Source: Streptomyces roseirectus
Lineage (GTDB): Bacteria; Actinomycetota; Actinomycetes; Streptomycetales; Streptomycetaceae
Length of the DNA stretch: 64,000 nt
Direction: 5' to 3'
Assembly: GCF_014489635.1 (NCBI RefSeq)
Contig: NZ_CP060828.1
Location: 5,133,501-5,197,500, forward strand
A program made the translations under genes and the position numbers. The notes beneath the pieces are model-generated. The model saw nothing but the letters and a program-made list of their open reading frames with translations. It did not search any database and was not told the origin of the DNA. Below, in pieces: positions 33,588 through 42,241 of this stretch. Within the stretch, counting starts at the first letter, position 1. The number at the start of each line of letters is the position of its first letter.

Positions 33588-33616
33588 AGTGTAAGTTTGT
33601 TTCAAACTTGAACCAA
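33588..33616. promoter_or_regulatory. MarR promoter with palindromic operator in the spacer
   Basis: AAGTTTG-TTT-CAAACTT (33593-33609) is a perfect 17-bp inverted repeat lying between a minus-strand TTGGTT and TACACT spaced 17 bases. It also lies 30 bases ahead of the divergent reductase/deaminase gene, so one protein dimer could control both directions. Confidence 0.7.
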
Positions 33617-33639
33617 GATCCCCGGGGGAGACCGCGCCG

Positions 33640-34746
33640 ATGCCCTACCCGTACGTCCTCCTCTCCGCCGCCGTCTCCCTCGACGGCTACCTCGACGACA
33701 CCGGCAAGGACCGCCTGCTGCTGTCCAGCCCGGCGGACTTCGACCGCGTCGACGAGGTGCGCGCGTCCGTGGACGCGATCCTCATCGGCGCCGGCACCAT
33801 CCGCGCCGACAACCCGCGCCTCCTGGTCAACTCCCCCGACCGCCGCGCCGCCCGCCGCGCCGAGGGCCGCCCCGAGTACCCCCTCAAGGTCACGGTCACC
33901 GCCTCCGGCGACCTCGACCCCGACGCCAACTTCTGGCACACCGGCGACAAGAAGCTCGTCTACACGACGGACGGCGGAGCGGCCCGCGCCCGCACGGCCG
34001 TCCGGGACACCGCCGACGTCGTCCCCCTCGGCCCCGAGCTGGACTGGCACCGCCTCCTCGCCGACCTGCACGCGCGCGGCGTCCGGCGGCTGATGGTCGA
34101 GGGCGGCGGCACCATCCACACCCAGCTCCTCCAGCGCGGCCTCGCGGACGAACTTCAGCTGGTGCTGGCCCCGCTGTTCGTCGGCGACCCCAAGGCACCC
34201 CGGCTCTTCGGCCCCGGCACGTACGAGCCGGGCCGCCTCACCCTCGTCGACACCCGGCAGATCGAGGACGTGGTCCTGATGACGTACCGCCCCGCCGTCA
34301 CCCCCGCCGACCACCACTGGCTCTCCCTCGCCTGCGACCTCGCCGCGCTGTGTCCGCCCTCGGAGACGGCCTTCAGCGTCGGCGCGGTGGTCGTCGCGGC
34401 CGACGGGACGGAGATCGCGCGCGGGCACTCGCGCGAGGGCGACGACACCGTCGTCCACGCGGAGGAGGCGGCCCTCGCCAAGCTGGACCCGGCGGACCCG
34501 CGGCTCGCCGGGGCGACGGTGTACTCCAGCCTGGAACCCTGCGCGCGCCGCGCCTCCCGCCCGGCGCCCTGCGCGCGGCTCATCCTCGACGCCGGGGTGC
34601 GGCGGGTCGTCACGGCGTGGATCGAACCGGACACCTTCGTCCAGGACGCGGACGGCAACGGGCTGCTGAGGGACGCGGGGGTGGAGGTGCTGCTGTTGGA
34701 CGAGTACGAGGGACGGGCGAAGGCGCCGAACGGGCACCTGCTCTGA
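33640..34746 (+). CDS. Bifunctional RibD with reversed domain order (reductase then deaminase)
   Basis: A 368-aa protein. Residues about 1-225 are a RibD C-type/DHFR-like pyrimidine reductase (AAVSLDGYLDD, LIGAGTIRADNPRLLV, LMVEGGGTIHTQL). Residues about 235-368 are a RibD-type deaminase with zinc motif HAE in TVVHAEEAAL and Cys-x8-Cys in LEPCARRASRPAPC. Normal RibD has the deaminase first; here the order is swapped. Together with the adjacent GTP cyclohydrolase II it could convert GTP to 5-amino-6-ribitylamino-uracil phosphate. No lumazine or riboflavin synthase is nearby. Start ATG at 33640 after GGGGGAG. Confidence 0.88.
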   Translation: MPYPYVLLSAAVSLDGYLDDTGKDRLLLSSPADFDRVDEVRASVDAILIGAGTIRADNPRLLVNSPDRRAARRAEGRPEYPLKVTVTASGDLDPDANFWHTGDKKLVYTTDGGAARARTAVRDTADVVPLGPELDWHRLLADLHARGVRRLMVEGGGTIHTQLLQRGLADELQLVLAPLFVGDPKAPRLFGPGTYEPGRLTLVDTRQIEDVVLMTYRPAVTPADHHWLSLACDLAALCPPSETAFSVGAVVVAADGTEIARGHSREGDDTVVHAEEAALAKLDPADPRLAGATVYSSLEPCARRASRPAPCARLILDAGVRRVVTAWIEPDTFVQDADGNGLLRDAGVEVLLLDEYEGRAKAPNGHLL

Positions 34747-34820
34747 TCAGCCGGGGGAGCCCTGACCCGCCCGGCCCACCCCAACCTGCGCACCACCCCG
34801 GTCCGGGCCACGCTGCCCAC

Positions 34821-36035
34821 ATGAGGTCAGCCAAACCCGTACTCGCCGCCGCCCTGCTGCTCGCGCTCGCCGCCTGCTCCACCACCACCCCCGAACCCCG
34901 CCGGATGGCCCGCGCCCTCCCCCCGGAGGCGTCGTTCACGCACCCGGGGGTGCTGGTGGCCAGGACGCAGCTGGACGCCGTCCGGGAGAAGGTGCACGCC
35001 GGTGAACAGCCGTGGCTGGGCGCCTACTTGGACATGAGGGACAGCAAGTACGGCTCGTACAAGTACGCCCCGGAGCCGTACGAGAGCGTCGACTGCCCCG
35101 GCGGCGACCAGCCGAACCGCCCCGCGCACGGCTGCGTGGAGGAGCGCCAGGACGCGATCGCCGCCTACACCCAGGCCCTCCTGTTCAGCGTGACCGGCAA
35201 GCCGCGGCACGCCGAGAAGGCGCGGGAGATCATGGACGCCTGGTCGGCGCGGATCAGACGGCACACCGAGGACGACGCCGGGCTCCAGACCGCGTGGGCG
35301 GGCTCGACGTGGGCGAGGGCGGCGGAGATCGTCCGGCACACGCCCGGCGGGGGCTGGCCCGAGGACCGGGTGCTGCGGTTCGAGGCGATGCTGCGCGACG
35401 CCTACCTCCCGGCCGTCACCCGGGAGGTCCCGGACTACAACGGCAACTGGGACCTCGCGATGACGGACGCGGCCATCGGCATCGGCGTCTTCACCAACGA
35501 CCACAAGGTCTTCGACCAGGCCCTGAGCCGCTTCCGGGCCCGCGTCCCCGCCTACTTCTACCTGGAGAAGGACGGCCGCATCCCGATCGCCCCCGCGAAG
35601 GCGGGCCTGGACGACCCGGCGAAGCTCACCGCGTACTGGTTCGGGCAGACGACGTTCAAGGACGGCGTCTCCCAGGAGACCTGCCGCAACTTCAAGCACG
35701 CCGGCTACTCCCTGGCCGCCGCCGCCCACATCGCGGAGACGGCGTGGCACCAGGGCGTCGACCTGTACGGCGAGACCAAGGACCGGCTGAAGGCGGCGGC
35801 CGAGCTGCACGCCCGCTACCAGGCGGGCGAGAAGGCCCCGGCGTGGCTGTGCGGCGGGAAGGTCGACCGCAACATGGGCCCCGACCTGGAGGTCCTGGTC
35901 AACCACCTGGAGGGCCGGCTCGGCGAGTCCGTCCCGGCGGCGCACCGGCTCGTGGAGCGGCACCGGCCCGCCGGCACGGACGACCTGTTCGTGGCCTGGG
36001 AGACCCTGACGCACGCCCGTAACCCGGGGGTATGA
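34821..36035 (+). CDS. Alginate-lyase-like (PL5-type) lipoprotein
   Basis: A 404-aa lipoprotein. The lipobox is ALAAC with Cys19, then a short Thr/Pro linker. The mature part is an alpha/alpha-toroid of the alginate lyase family: SFTHPGVLVARTQLDAVREKV at its start, NGNWDLAMTDAAIGIGVF in the catalytic cleft (Asn-Trp plus later His), and QETCRNFKHAGYSLAAAAHIAETAWHQG with Arg and His. Related Streptomyces proteins act on uronate-containing polysaccharides. The role here is inferred from family only. The gene is monocistronic, ahead of tRNA-fMet. Confidence 0.85.
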   Translation: MRSAKPVLAAALLLALAACSTTTPEPRRMARALPPEASFTHPGVLVARTQLDAVREKVHAGEQPWLGAYLDMRDSKYGSYKYAPEPYESVDCPGGDQPNRPAHGCVEERQDAIAAYTQALLFSVTGKPRHAEKAREIMDAWSARIRRHTEDDAGLQTAWAGSTWARAAEIVRHTPGGGWPEDRVLRFEAMLRDAYLPAVTREVPDYNGNWDLAMTDAAIGIGVFTNDHKVFDQALSRFRARVPAYFYLEKDGRIPIAPAKAGLDDPAKLTAYWFGQTTFKDGVSQETCRNFKHAGYSLAAAAHIAETAWHQGVDLYGETKDRLKAAAELHARYQAGEKAPAWLCGGKVDRNMGPDLEVLVNHLEGRLGESVPAAHRLVERHRPAGTDDLFVAWETLTHARNPGV

Positions 36036-36097
36036 CGGGGGTAGGACGGAACCGGTTTGGAGTTCCACTCGGCGTATGCCTATAGTTATCTCACCGA

Positions 36098-36171
36098 CGC
36101 GGGGTGGAGCAGCTCGGTAGCTCGCTGGGCTCATAACCCAGAGGTCGCAGGTTCAAATCCTGTCCCCGCTA
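36098..36171 (+). tRNA. Initiator tRNA-Met (fMet, anticodon CAT)
   Basis: A 74-nt cloverleaf. The first acceptor pair is C-T mismatched (CGCGGGG/CCCCGCT) and the anticodon stem carries three G-C pairs (CTGGG/CCCAG) around loop CTCATAA, both marks of the initiator. CCA is not encoded. A strong terminator follows directly. Confidence 0.96.
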
Positions 36172-36175
36172 CTGA

Positions 36176-36217
36176 AAAAGGACCGGGATCCTGGAAACAG
36201 GGTCCCGGTCCTTTTGT
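36176..36217 (+). terminator. Terminator after tRNA-fMet
   Basis: An 18-bp stem with one wobble (aaaaggaccggg.. / ..cccggtcctttt) and a GAAA loop, followed by TGTTGT. Confidence 0.92.
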
Positions 36218-36404
36218 TGTCCCCGGCGGTCACTCTGCGTATCGCGAGGTTCGCATCACCGCCCCAACTCGCCCGTTTTTCCCTACCGTTGACCCGAAAA
36301 TTCCGGGCCAGAAATGTTTGTCGATCAAGAGGAACAGCTTGGAAACGGGTACTCGGGTCGATTAACGTTCGATAACGCAGCACGGTTGTTCCAGCCGTCA
36401 TCAG

Positions 36405-36558
36405 GGGCGGCTCCGTGCGCACGCGCCGAATCCCGTAAGGGAACCGGGGAACCACCACCTTGGGGTGAATCACGCGGACGCCACCGCTCACGAGCGGCCG
36501 GTTTACGCGCGTAGGAGACCTTCCCGCTCCGAACCCGTCAGCTAACCCGGTAGGCGGC
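36405..36558 (+). promoter_or_regulatory. ydaO/yuaA-type c-di-AMP riboswitch
   Basis: The leader contains the conserved blocks of this class: CCGAATCCCGTAAGGG (from 36426), ACCGGGGAACC, CTTGGGGTGAAT (36459-36470) and the 3' block GTCAGCTAACCCGGTAGGC (36537-36555), ending just before the ribosome site of the M23 peptidase. Edges are approximate. In Streptomyces this riboswitch sits before rpfA and other cell-wall hydrolase genes and lowers expression when c-di-AMP is high. Confidence 0.9.
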
Positions 36559-36580
36559 GGAAGGAAAGGAGTGCGCCCGC

Positions 36581-37579
36581 GTGGCGAACCGGACTGCCCC
36601 AGAAGCCCCTGCCCAGCCGACCTTCGGGTTCGGCGGCTACCGCGTCGAGGAAGAGGGCCCCTGGGAGGAGTGGAACCCGACGGCCGACTCCGTCCCGGCC
36701 AAGGGCAAGCACCGGGTCGCCAGGCAGCGCGCCGGAGCCGGCGGCGGATTCGCCCGTAGCTCCACGGTCCTCGGCGTCGGCGTCATAGCCGCCGTCAGCG
36801 CGGGCGGCATGGCCAGCGCCAACACGGGCAACGCGCCCGTCTCCATCTCCGTCGACGACATCCCCGGCGTCGGCTCCCTCGTCTCCGACGACGACGACCG
36901 GACGCCCGAGGCCACGCCGATCGCCAGCATCGTCAGCGAGGCCGGGCAGGAGTCCGCCGACGCCGCCGAGGCGCTGCGCAACCGGATCATCGCGCAGGCC
37001 GAGTCGCAGGCGACGCAGGCCGAGCAGCAGGCGAAGGTGGCCGCGCAGCGCGCCGAGGCCGACGCCGCCGCGAAGGCCGCCAAGGCCGCGCAGGCCAACG
37101 TCGAAGAGGCCAAGGAAGAGGCCGACGCCGCCGCCAAGCGCAAGGCCGAGGAGGCGCGGCTCGCCGAGCTGGCCAAGCAGTACGCGCTGCCGACGTCCTC
37201 GTACACCATCACCTCGACGTTCGGGCAGTCCGGGGCGCTCTGGTCGTCCGGGTACCACACCGGGCTCGACTTCGCGGCGCCCACCGGCACGCTCCTCAAG
37301 GCTGTCCACAGCGGGACCATCATCGAGGCCGGGTACGCCGGGTCCTACGGCTACCTCACGAAGCTCAAGCTGGATGACGGCACCGAGATCTGGTACGCCC
37401 ACCAGTCGTCCATCAGCGTCAGCGTCGGCCAGCGGGTCGGGACCGGGGACGTCATCGGGCGGGTCGGGGCGACGGGGAACGTGACCGGGGCGCACCTGCA
37501 CCTGGAGGTCCACGTCAACGGGTCCGGGAGCGGGATCGACCCGGCGGCTTGGCTGCGGAGCAAGGGCCTGACGATCTGA
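36581..37579 (+). CDS. M23-family (LytM-like) cell-wall endopeptidase
   Basis: A 332-aa exported peptidase. Residues 1-55 are a charged cytoplasmic leader, followed by a membrane or signal segment (SSTVLGVGVIAAVSAGGMASA, about 60-80). Residues about 115-205 are an Ala/Glu/Lys-rich coiled coil. The C-terminal domain is a LytM zinc peptidase with HxxxD in YHTGLDF and HxH in GAHLHLEVH, so all metal ligands are present. It should cut peptide cross-links in peptidoglycan. The GTG start at 36581 follows GGAAAGGAG. Expression is under the c-di-AMP riboswitch, linking wall cutting to that nucleotide. Confidence 0.93.
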   Translation: MANRTAPEAPAQPTFGFGGYRVEEEGPWEEWNPTADSVPAKGKHRVARQRAGAGGGFARSSTVLGVGVIAAVSAGGMASANTGNAPVSISVDDIPGVGSLVSDDDDRTPEATPIASIVSEAGQESADAAEALRNRIIAQAESQATQAEQQAKVAAQRAEADAAAKAAKAAQANVEEAKEEADAAAKRKAEEARLAELAKQYALPTSSYTITSTFGQSGALWSSGYHTGLDFAAPTGTLLKAVHSGTIIEAGYAGSYGYLTKLKLDDGTEIWYAHQSSISVSVGQRVGTGDVIGRVGATGNVTGAHLHLEVHVNGSGSGIDPAAWLRSKGLTI

Positions 37580-37664
37580 GGGTGCTCGGACGGGCTCTTC
37601 GCGTGGTGAGTTCTTTGCGTGACGGGCGGAATTCGTGGGTCCGGGGCCGGTGTTGACGTAGATC

Positions 37665-38612
37665 ATGACTACTCTGCGCCCGCTCGGCTCCTCCGACCTC
37701 GAAGTCTTCCCCCTCGCCCTCGGCGGTAACGTCTTCGGCTGGACCGCCGACGAGGAGACCTCCTTCGCCGTCCTCGACGCGTACACCGCGGCGGGCGGCA
37801 ACTTCGTCGACACCGCTGACGTCTACTCGGCCTGGGTCGAGGGCAACAGCGGTGGCGAGTCCGAGACGATCATCGGCAAGTGGCTCGCCTCGCGCGGCAA
37901 CCGGGACGACGTCGTCATCGCGACCAAGGTCAGCCAGCACCCCGAGTTCCAGGGGCTGTCCGCGGACACGATCAAAGCGGCGGCGGACGCGTCCCTGAAG
38001 CGCCTCGGTACCGACCACATCGACCTCTACTACACGCACTTCGACAAGCCCGAGACGCCGGTCGAGGAGATCCTGGGCGCGCTCGACGAGTTGGTGCGGG
38101 CGGGCAAGGTGCGGCACATCGCCGCCTCCAACATCTCCCCCGAGCGGCTTCGCGAGTTCCTCGACTTCTCCGACCGCGAAGGGCTCGCCCGGTACGTCGC
38201 CGTCCAGCCCCACTACAACCTCGTCTCCCGCGACACGTACGAGGGGCCCCTCCAGGACGTCGTCTCCCACACCGGCCTCGCCGCCGTCCCCTACTTCGCC
38301 CTCGCCTCCGGCTTCCTCACCGGCAAGTACCGCCCCGGCACGACCGTCTCGGGCGCCCGTGCCGCCGGCGGCGCCGGCAAGCACCTCGACACCGAGCGGG
38401 GCCGCAAGGTCCTCGCCGCCCTCGACGAAATCGCCGCCGCGCACGACGCCGAGGTCGCCACCGTCGCCCTCGCCTGGCTCGCGGCCCAGCCGACCATCAC
38501 GGCGCCGATCGCTTCCGCCCGCACGGTCGCCCAACTCCCCGCCCTGCTCGCGGTGGGAGAGCTGGAACTGACGGAGGCGGAGATCGGGAGGCTGACGGAG
38601 GCTTCGGCGTAA
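37665..38612 (+). CDS. Aldo/keto reductase
   Basis: A 315-aa NADPH-dependent (beta/alpha)8 oxidoreductase. The catalytic tetrad is visible: Asp49 and Tyr54 in NFVDTADVYSAW, Lys88 in VIATKVS and His125 in YYTHFD. The C-terminal cofactor region contains TITAPIASARTVAQL. It belongs to the YajO/Tas-like group reducing aldehydes or ketones; the substrate is unknown. The last coding bases and stop (ggcttcggcgtaagggg) are repeated downstream, marking the start of a repeat-rich intergenic region. Confidence 0.93.
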   Translation: MTTLRPLGSSDLEVFPLALGGNVFGWTADEETSFAVLDAYTAAGGNFVDTADVYSAWVEGNSGGESETIIGKWLASRGNRDDVVIATKVSQHPEFQGLSADTIKAAADASLKRLGTDHIDLYYTHFDKPETPVEEILGALDELVRAGKVRHIAASNISPERLREFLDFSDREGLARYVAVQPHYNLVSRDTYEGPLQDVVSHTGLAAVPYFALASGFLTGKYRPGTTVSGARAAGGAGKHLDTERGRKVLAALDEIAAAHDAEVATVALAWLAAQPTITAPIASARTVAQLPALLAVGELELTEAEIGRLTEASA

Positions 38613-38690
38613 GGGGCAGCGGGGCGGGGGCTTCGGCGTAAGGGGGGAGCAGGGGGGGCTTCGGCGTGCGGGGGAGCAGACGGGGGCTTC
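38598..38690 (+). repeat. Tandem repeat of the reductase 3' end
   Basis: GGCTTCGGCGTAAGGGG at the stop codon recurs at about 38631 and, degenerate, at about 38660 and 38686, at roughly 28-30-base spacing, mixed with G runs. Confidence 0.75.
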
Positions 38691-38693
38691 GAT

Positions 38694-39005
38694 CACGTCC
38701 CGGTGAGTGGTGTACCGGCGTGGAGCCGGCGACTGGGTGGCGTCCCGCCAAGTGGTGCAGCCGCTCGGCTGTCACGGCTTCGCAGGTCGCGGCCGAGTTC
38801 CGCCCGTCGGTCCAGGGCCGGGCGGCCCCCGCCGCGCCGACCGGCTCACGCGGCGGCGCGGGCTTCGGCCGAGCCGGCGATCGCGGGGCGCTCGGCGAGC
38901 GCGCTCCGGAGGGCTCTACACCACTCGGCGGGACGCCACCGGGGCTTCGGCGCCGGGCCGCGCTTCAAGGGGGCCCGGTCCCGGTGGTGTCCCGCCGGGT
39001 GGTGT
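38694..39005. repeat. Four dispersed copies of a GTCCCGCC-AGTGGTGTA element
   Basis: Copies on the plus strand are at 38694-38714, 38736-38759 and 38983-39005; one inverted copy is at 38917-38940. The core reads GGTGGCGTCCCGCCAAGTGGTG with small changes. The inverted copy can pair with any plus copy. Confidence 0.75.
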
Positions 39006-39923
39006 GACTGTGCGGGGCCGTCGGCCTCCGCCCGGAGCCGAGGCGGCTGCCGCAGGCACGCCTGCCCAGCCGCGACGCGTGCCGTTCACCGGCATCAGCG
39101 CGCCGATGCGATCCGCCGGCCCCAGCCGGCCGCCCTGCCGAGCCACCGGTTCCACGCCGGTACGCCAGCGGGACATCACCCCGGTCCCTTCGTCGGCTTC
39201 GGCGCCGGGATTCGGCTCAGAGGGGGGCGCGGCTGAGGGGTGAGGGCGCGTGGCTCATGAGCCGGTGCCGGGCATGGCTCCTGGCGGCTTCGGCGCCTCG
39301 CTGCGGAGTTCAGGGAGTGGGGGCGCGCTTCGTGAACCGGTGCCGGGGCATCGCTTTCGGTGGCTTGGACGCCGGGTTGCGGCGCACGGGGGCGTCGAGG
39401 TGAGGGCCACGGCGGTTCGCGGGGCGGTGTCCCGGGGTGGGCTCGCCGGGGCGGCGTCGGGGGCTCGGGGGTGCCCGCCTTGCGTGGTTCGGGGCGTTGC
39501 AGGGGGCGGGGCCGTGGGCCGGGGGTGGACGGGTACGTCATGCCGGGCGCGGTTTCTGATGCTCTGGGCCCGGCGCATTTACGACCGGTTCGCGCTGGGG
39601 GCGTGCGGTCGGGAGGGGCCTCGACGCCGGGGGATTGGGCACGGGAGCCTCGTCCGTATCTGTGGCCGGAGGCCGGTTGAGGGTGCGGGCGTCGGTGCTC
39701 GGGGGCGGTTGCTTGGGCCGTCTTCGGCCACTGGGCCTCCGTCCCGCTCCGGGCCTGGCTCCTGCGGCGTCGCGCCTCGGGTCCTGGGGCGCGGCTCTGT
39801 CTTCTCGGCCCGGTCCTGGTCAGGGCCCTTCGGCTCTGTTCCCCTCCGGCGCTGACCTCTCAGGATCTGGTCCCGGGCCTTGGGCCCCCGGCTCTGTGTC
39901 CCCGCGCTGATGTCCCCAGCTCC

Positions 39924-40320
39924 GGCCTGCTCCGCGCCTGGCCTGCTCCGTTCCGGCCTGCTTCGTTCCGGCCTGCTCCGTTCCGGCCTGCTCCGCGCCT
40001 GGCCTGCTCCGTTCCGGCCTGCTCCGTTCCGGCCTGCTTCGTTCCGGCCTGCTCCGTTCCGGCCTGCTCCGCGCCTGGCCTGCTCCGTTCCGGCCTGCTT
40101 CGTTCCGGCCTGCTTCGTTCCGGCCTGCTCCGCGCCTGGCCTGCTTCGTTCCGGCCTGCTTCGTTCCGGCCTGCTTCGTTCCGGCCTGCTTCGTTCCGGC
40201 CTGCTTCGTTCCGGCCTGCTCCGCGCCTGGCCTGCTCCGCGCCTGGCCTGTTCCGTTCCGGCCTGCTTCGTTCCGGCCTGCTTCGTTCCGGCCTGCTTCG
40301 TTCCGGCCCACTCCGCGCCT
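39924..40320. repeat. 26-unit 15/16-bp minisatellite
   Basis: Nineteen 15-bp units of GGCCTGCTTCGTTCC or GGCCTGCTCCGTTCC type and seven 16-bp units of GGCCTGCTCCGCGCCT type fill 397 bp without a gap. Unit type varies along the array in a pattern expected from unequal exchange or slippage. The 16-bp units break any reading frame. Confidence 0.97.
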
Positions 40321-40763
40321 GGCCGCTTCTCGCTCCGGGCCCTTTCCGACGTCGGCTCCTGCCGTGGCCCCGTCCGGTTCAGGTTTCTTTCCGGTCCGGC
40401 CCCGACCGGGACGGTTCCCCCACTCCGGCCTCTCTCCCGGCGCGGCTTGGCCTGCGGCGTTTACCGCCTGGCTCTCTGCTCGGCTCGCCCTTGTGCCCGC
40501 CCCCCCCGCATACCCCGTCCCCGGCCTCCTCCAGCCCGGCTCTTCGCTCGGGCTCGACCTGACTCTCTCCCCGGCCTCTTCGGCTCCGGCCCCTCCAGAC
40601 TCGGTCCTGCCGCTCCCGCGCGGCTCGGTTCTTGCTCTCGGCCCAGCCCGTCTCCGGCCATGCGACCTTCTCGCTCCGGCCCCTCCCGGTCTGGCTGTTT
40701 GCCCAGCCGGCATCACTCCGCCTGCTCCAGCCCCTCGCAGCTCAGCCCGTCTCCGGCCCGCCC

Positions 40764-42083
40764 CTACGCCCGGTACCCCCCGTACTGCGGGGGATATGGC
40801 CCCGTCGGTAGGCCGTAGGCCGGGGGGTGTTGCCAGGTGGGGTGGGGGTGCCAGGGGAAGGGGGCTGGGGTGGGGGGAGTGGTGGTGTGGGCCGCGTATT
40901 CGAGGGCGGGGCGGGTGGTGGGGCGGAGGGTCCAGAGGGTGGTGAGGAGGTGGTGTTCGAGGGTGACGAAATCCGTGGGGGCGTGGCCGAGGCGGCCTCG
41001 GCGGCGGAGTTGGGCGAGGGCGGTGGCGGTGGAGGTGTACTCCGCGAGGGTCTTCGCGGCCGGTTTGCCGAGGTAGTGCGTCGCGTACTCGCGGGCGACG
41101 CGGCGAGCCCGCATGGAGGAGAGGGCGAAGGGCTCGGCGGGGGAGAGCCAGCCGGCGGCGACGTATACGGGCAGCTCTTCGCGGAGTTGCCGCAGGCCAC
41201 GTCGGCGGGTCCAGAGGACGAGCCAGGTCAGCAGCCCGAACACCGGCACCATGAAGACGCCGTAGACGACGAAGAACCCGAGCGGACCGAAGTGCGCGGA
41301 GCCGTTCCACAGGGAGTGCATCCCCATCGCGAGGACCAGCCCGGTGAGGGGGAGCAGGACCCGGCGGGCGCGCCGGCGTTCGGGCGTGAGCGCGGAGAGT
41401 CCGAAGCCGATGCCCGTGAACACCGTGAACAGGGGATGCGCGAACGGCGACATGATCACCCGCACGAAGAACGTCGCCGCCGTCACCGACGCGACCCCGC
41501 CGTCCCCGGACAACTGGTCCGTCCCGAACGCCGAGCCCAGATAGAGGATGTTCTCGGTGAACGCGAACCCCGCCGCCGTGGTCCCCGCGATGACGACGCC
41601 GTCCACCAGCCCCGTGAACTGCCGCCTGCGGAACAGGAAGACGAGCAGGACGGCGGCGGCCTTGGCCGTCTCCTCGACGACCGGCGCTATCAGCGTCGCG
41701 CCGAGCGTGTCCGCGCCGTCCGGATCGGCCGTCGTGTTCGCTATCCACTGTGTCGTGAACGTGTTCGCGAGGATCGCGATCAGCGTCGCCGCGCAGGCGC
41801 CCCACGCGAACGCGAAGACCATGTTCCGCCAGGGCGCGGGGTCCGTCCGGTCCAGCCACCTGAACGCGGTGACGAGGATCGGGACCGGGAAGACGGCCAG
41901 CCCGAGCCCCACCAACAGGCCCTGCGTGCCGGTCTGTTCACGGACGAGCGCCAGGATGATCACGCCGGAGACCGCGAGGAGGGCGATCAGGGCGGTGTAG
42001 CGGACGGCGGGGCGTTTCCACCAGCGGGGGCGCAGCTCTTGGGGGTGTGGGGCGGGCGGGGGCGGCACGGCACTGGTCGACAC
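40764..42083 (-). CDS. PrsW-family intramembrane metalloprotease
   Basis: A 439-aa membrane protein with about eight hydrophobic segments between residues 25 and 300. The conserved glu-zincin motifs are present: EExxK in APVVEETAKAA, FTEN in AGFAFTENILY, the HP pair in SPFAHPLFT and His in LAMGMHSLWNG. PrsW proteases cleave membrane anti-sigma factors in Bacillus; the target here is unknown. The last about 45 residues are a Pro/Tyr-rich tail (PHPTWQHPPAYGLPTGPYPPQYGG). It is downstream of trmB on the same strand, separated by 158 bp. Confidence 0.92.
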   Translation of the reverse strand: MSTSAVPPPPAPHPQELRPRWWKRPAVRYTALIALLAVSGVIILALVREQTGTQGLLVGLGLAVFPVPILVTAFRWLDRTDPAPWRNMVFAFAWGACAATLIAILANTFTTQWIANTTADPDGADTLGATLIAPVVEETAKAAAVLLVFLFRRRQFTGLVDGVVIAGTTAAGFAFTENILYLGSAFGTDQLSGDGGVASVTAATFFVRVIMSPFAHPLFTVFTGIGFGLSALTPERRRARRVLLPLTGLVLAMGMHSLWNGSAHFGPLGFFVVYGVFMVPVFGLLTWLVLWTRRRGLRQLREELPVYVAAGWLSPAEPFALSSMRARRVAREYATHYLGKPAAKTLAEYTSTATALAQLRRRGRLGHAPTDFVTLEHHLLTTLWTLRPTTRPALEYAAHTTTPPTPAPFPWHPHPTWQHPPAYGLPTGPYPPQYGGYRA

Positions 42084-42241
42084 GTCATTGACCCTAACGA
42101 GGGAACGGCTCCGCCGCGACGGGCCGAACGCCGGTGCGCGAGGGTGCCGTTCGCCGGGGGCGCCGCTCGCTGAGGCGCCGTTTGCTGAGGGCGCCGCCCC
42201 TCCCGGCCCTCAAGGACGCCGGTCCTCAAGGGCGTTGTTCC

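Larger units (their letters stand above)
38613..40763. other. 2.1-kb repeat-rich region without a supportable gene
   Basis: Many open frames occur on both strands because of high GC, but none has a ribosome site, a recognisable domain or steady codon bias, and frames shift across the 15/16-bp repeat units. The region contains the tandem repeats at 38598-38690, four related 21-24-bp elements in both orientations (38694-39005) and the minisatellite at 39924-40320. Confidence 0.7.

Noticed and set aside
39924..40320. CRISPR array
   Set aside because: Units are adjacent with no unique spacers, far shorter than CRISPR repeats, and no cas genes are near.
39820..41859. Long minus-strand frame through the minisatellite encoding Ala-Gly-Thr-Lys-Gln repeats
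   Set aside because: It runs out of frame into the PrsW gene, has no ribosome site, and 16-bp units shift the repeat frame.
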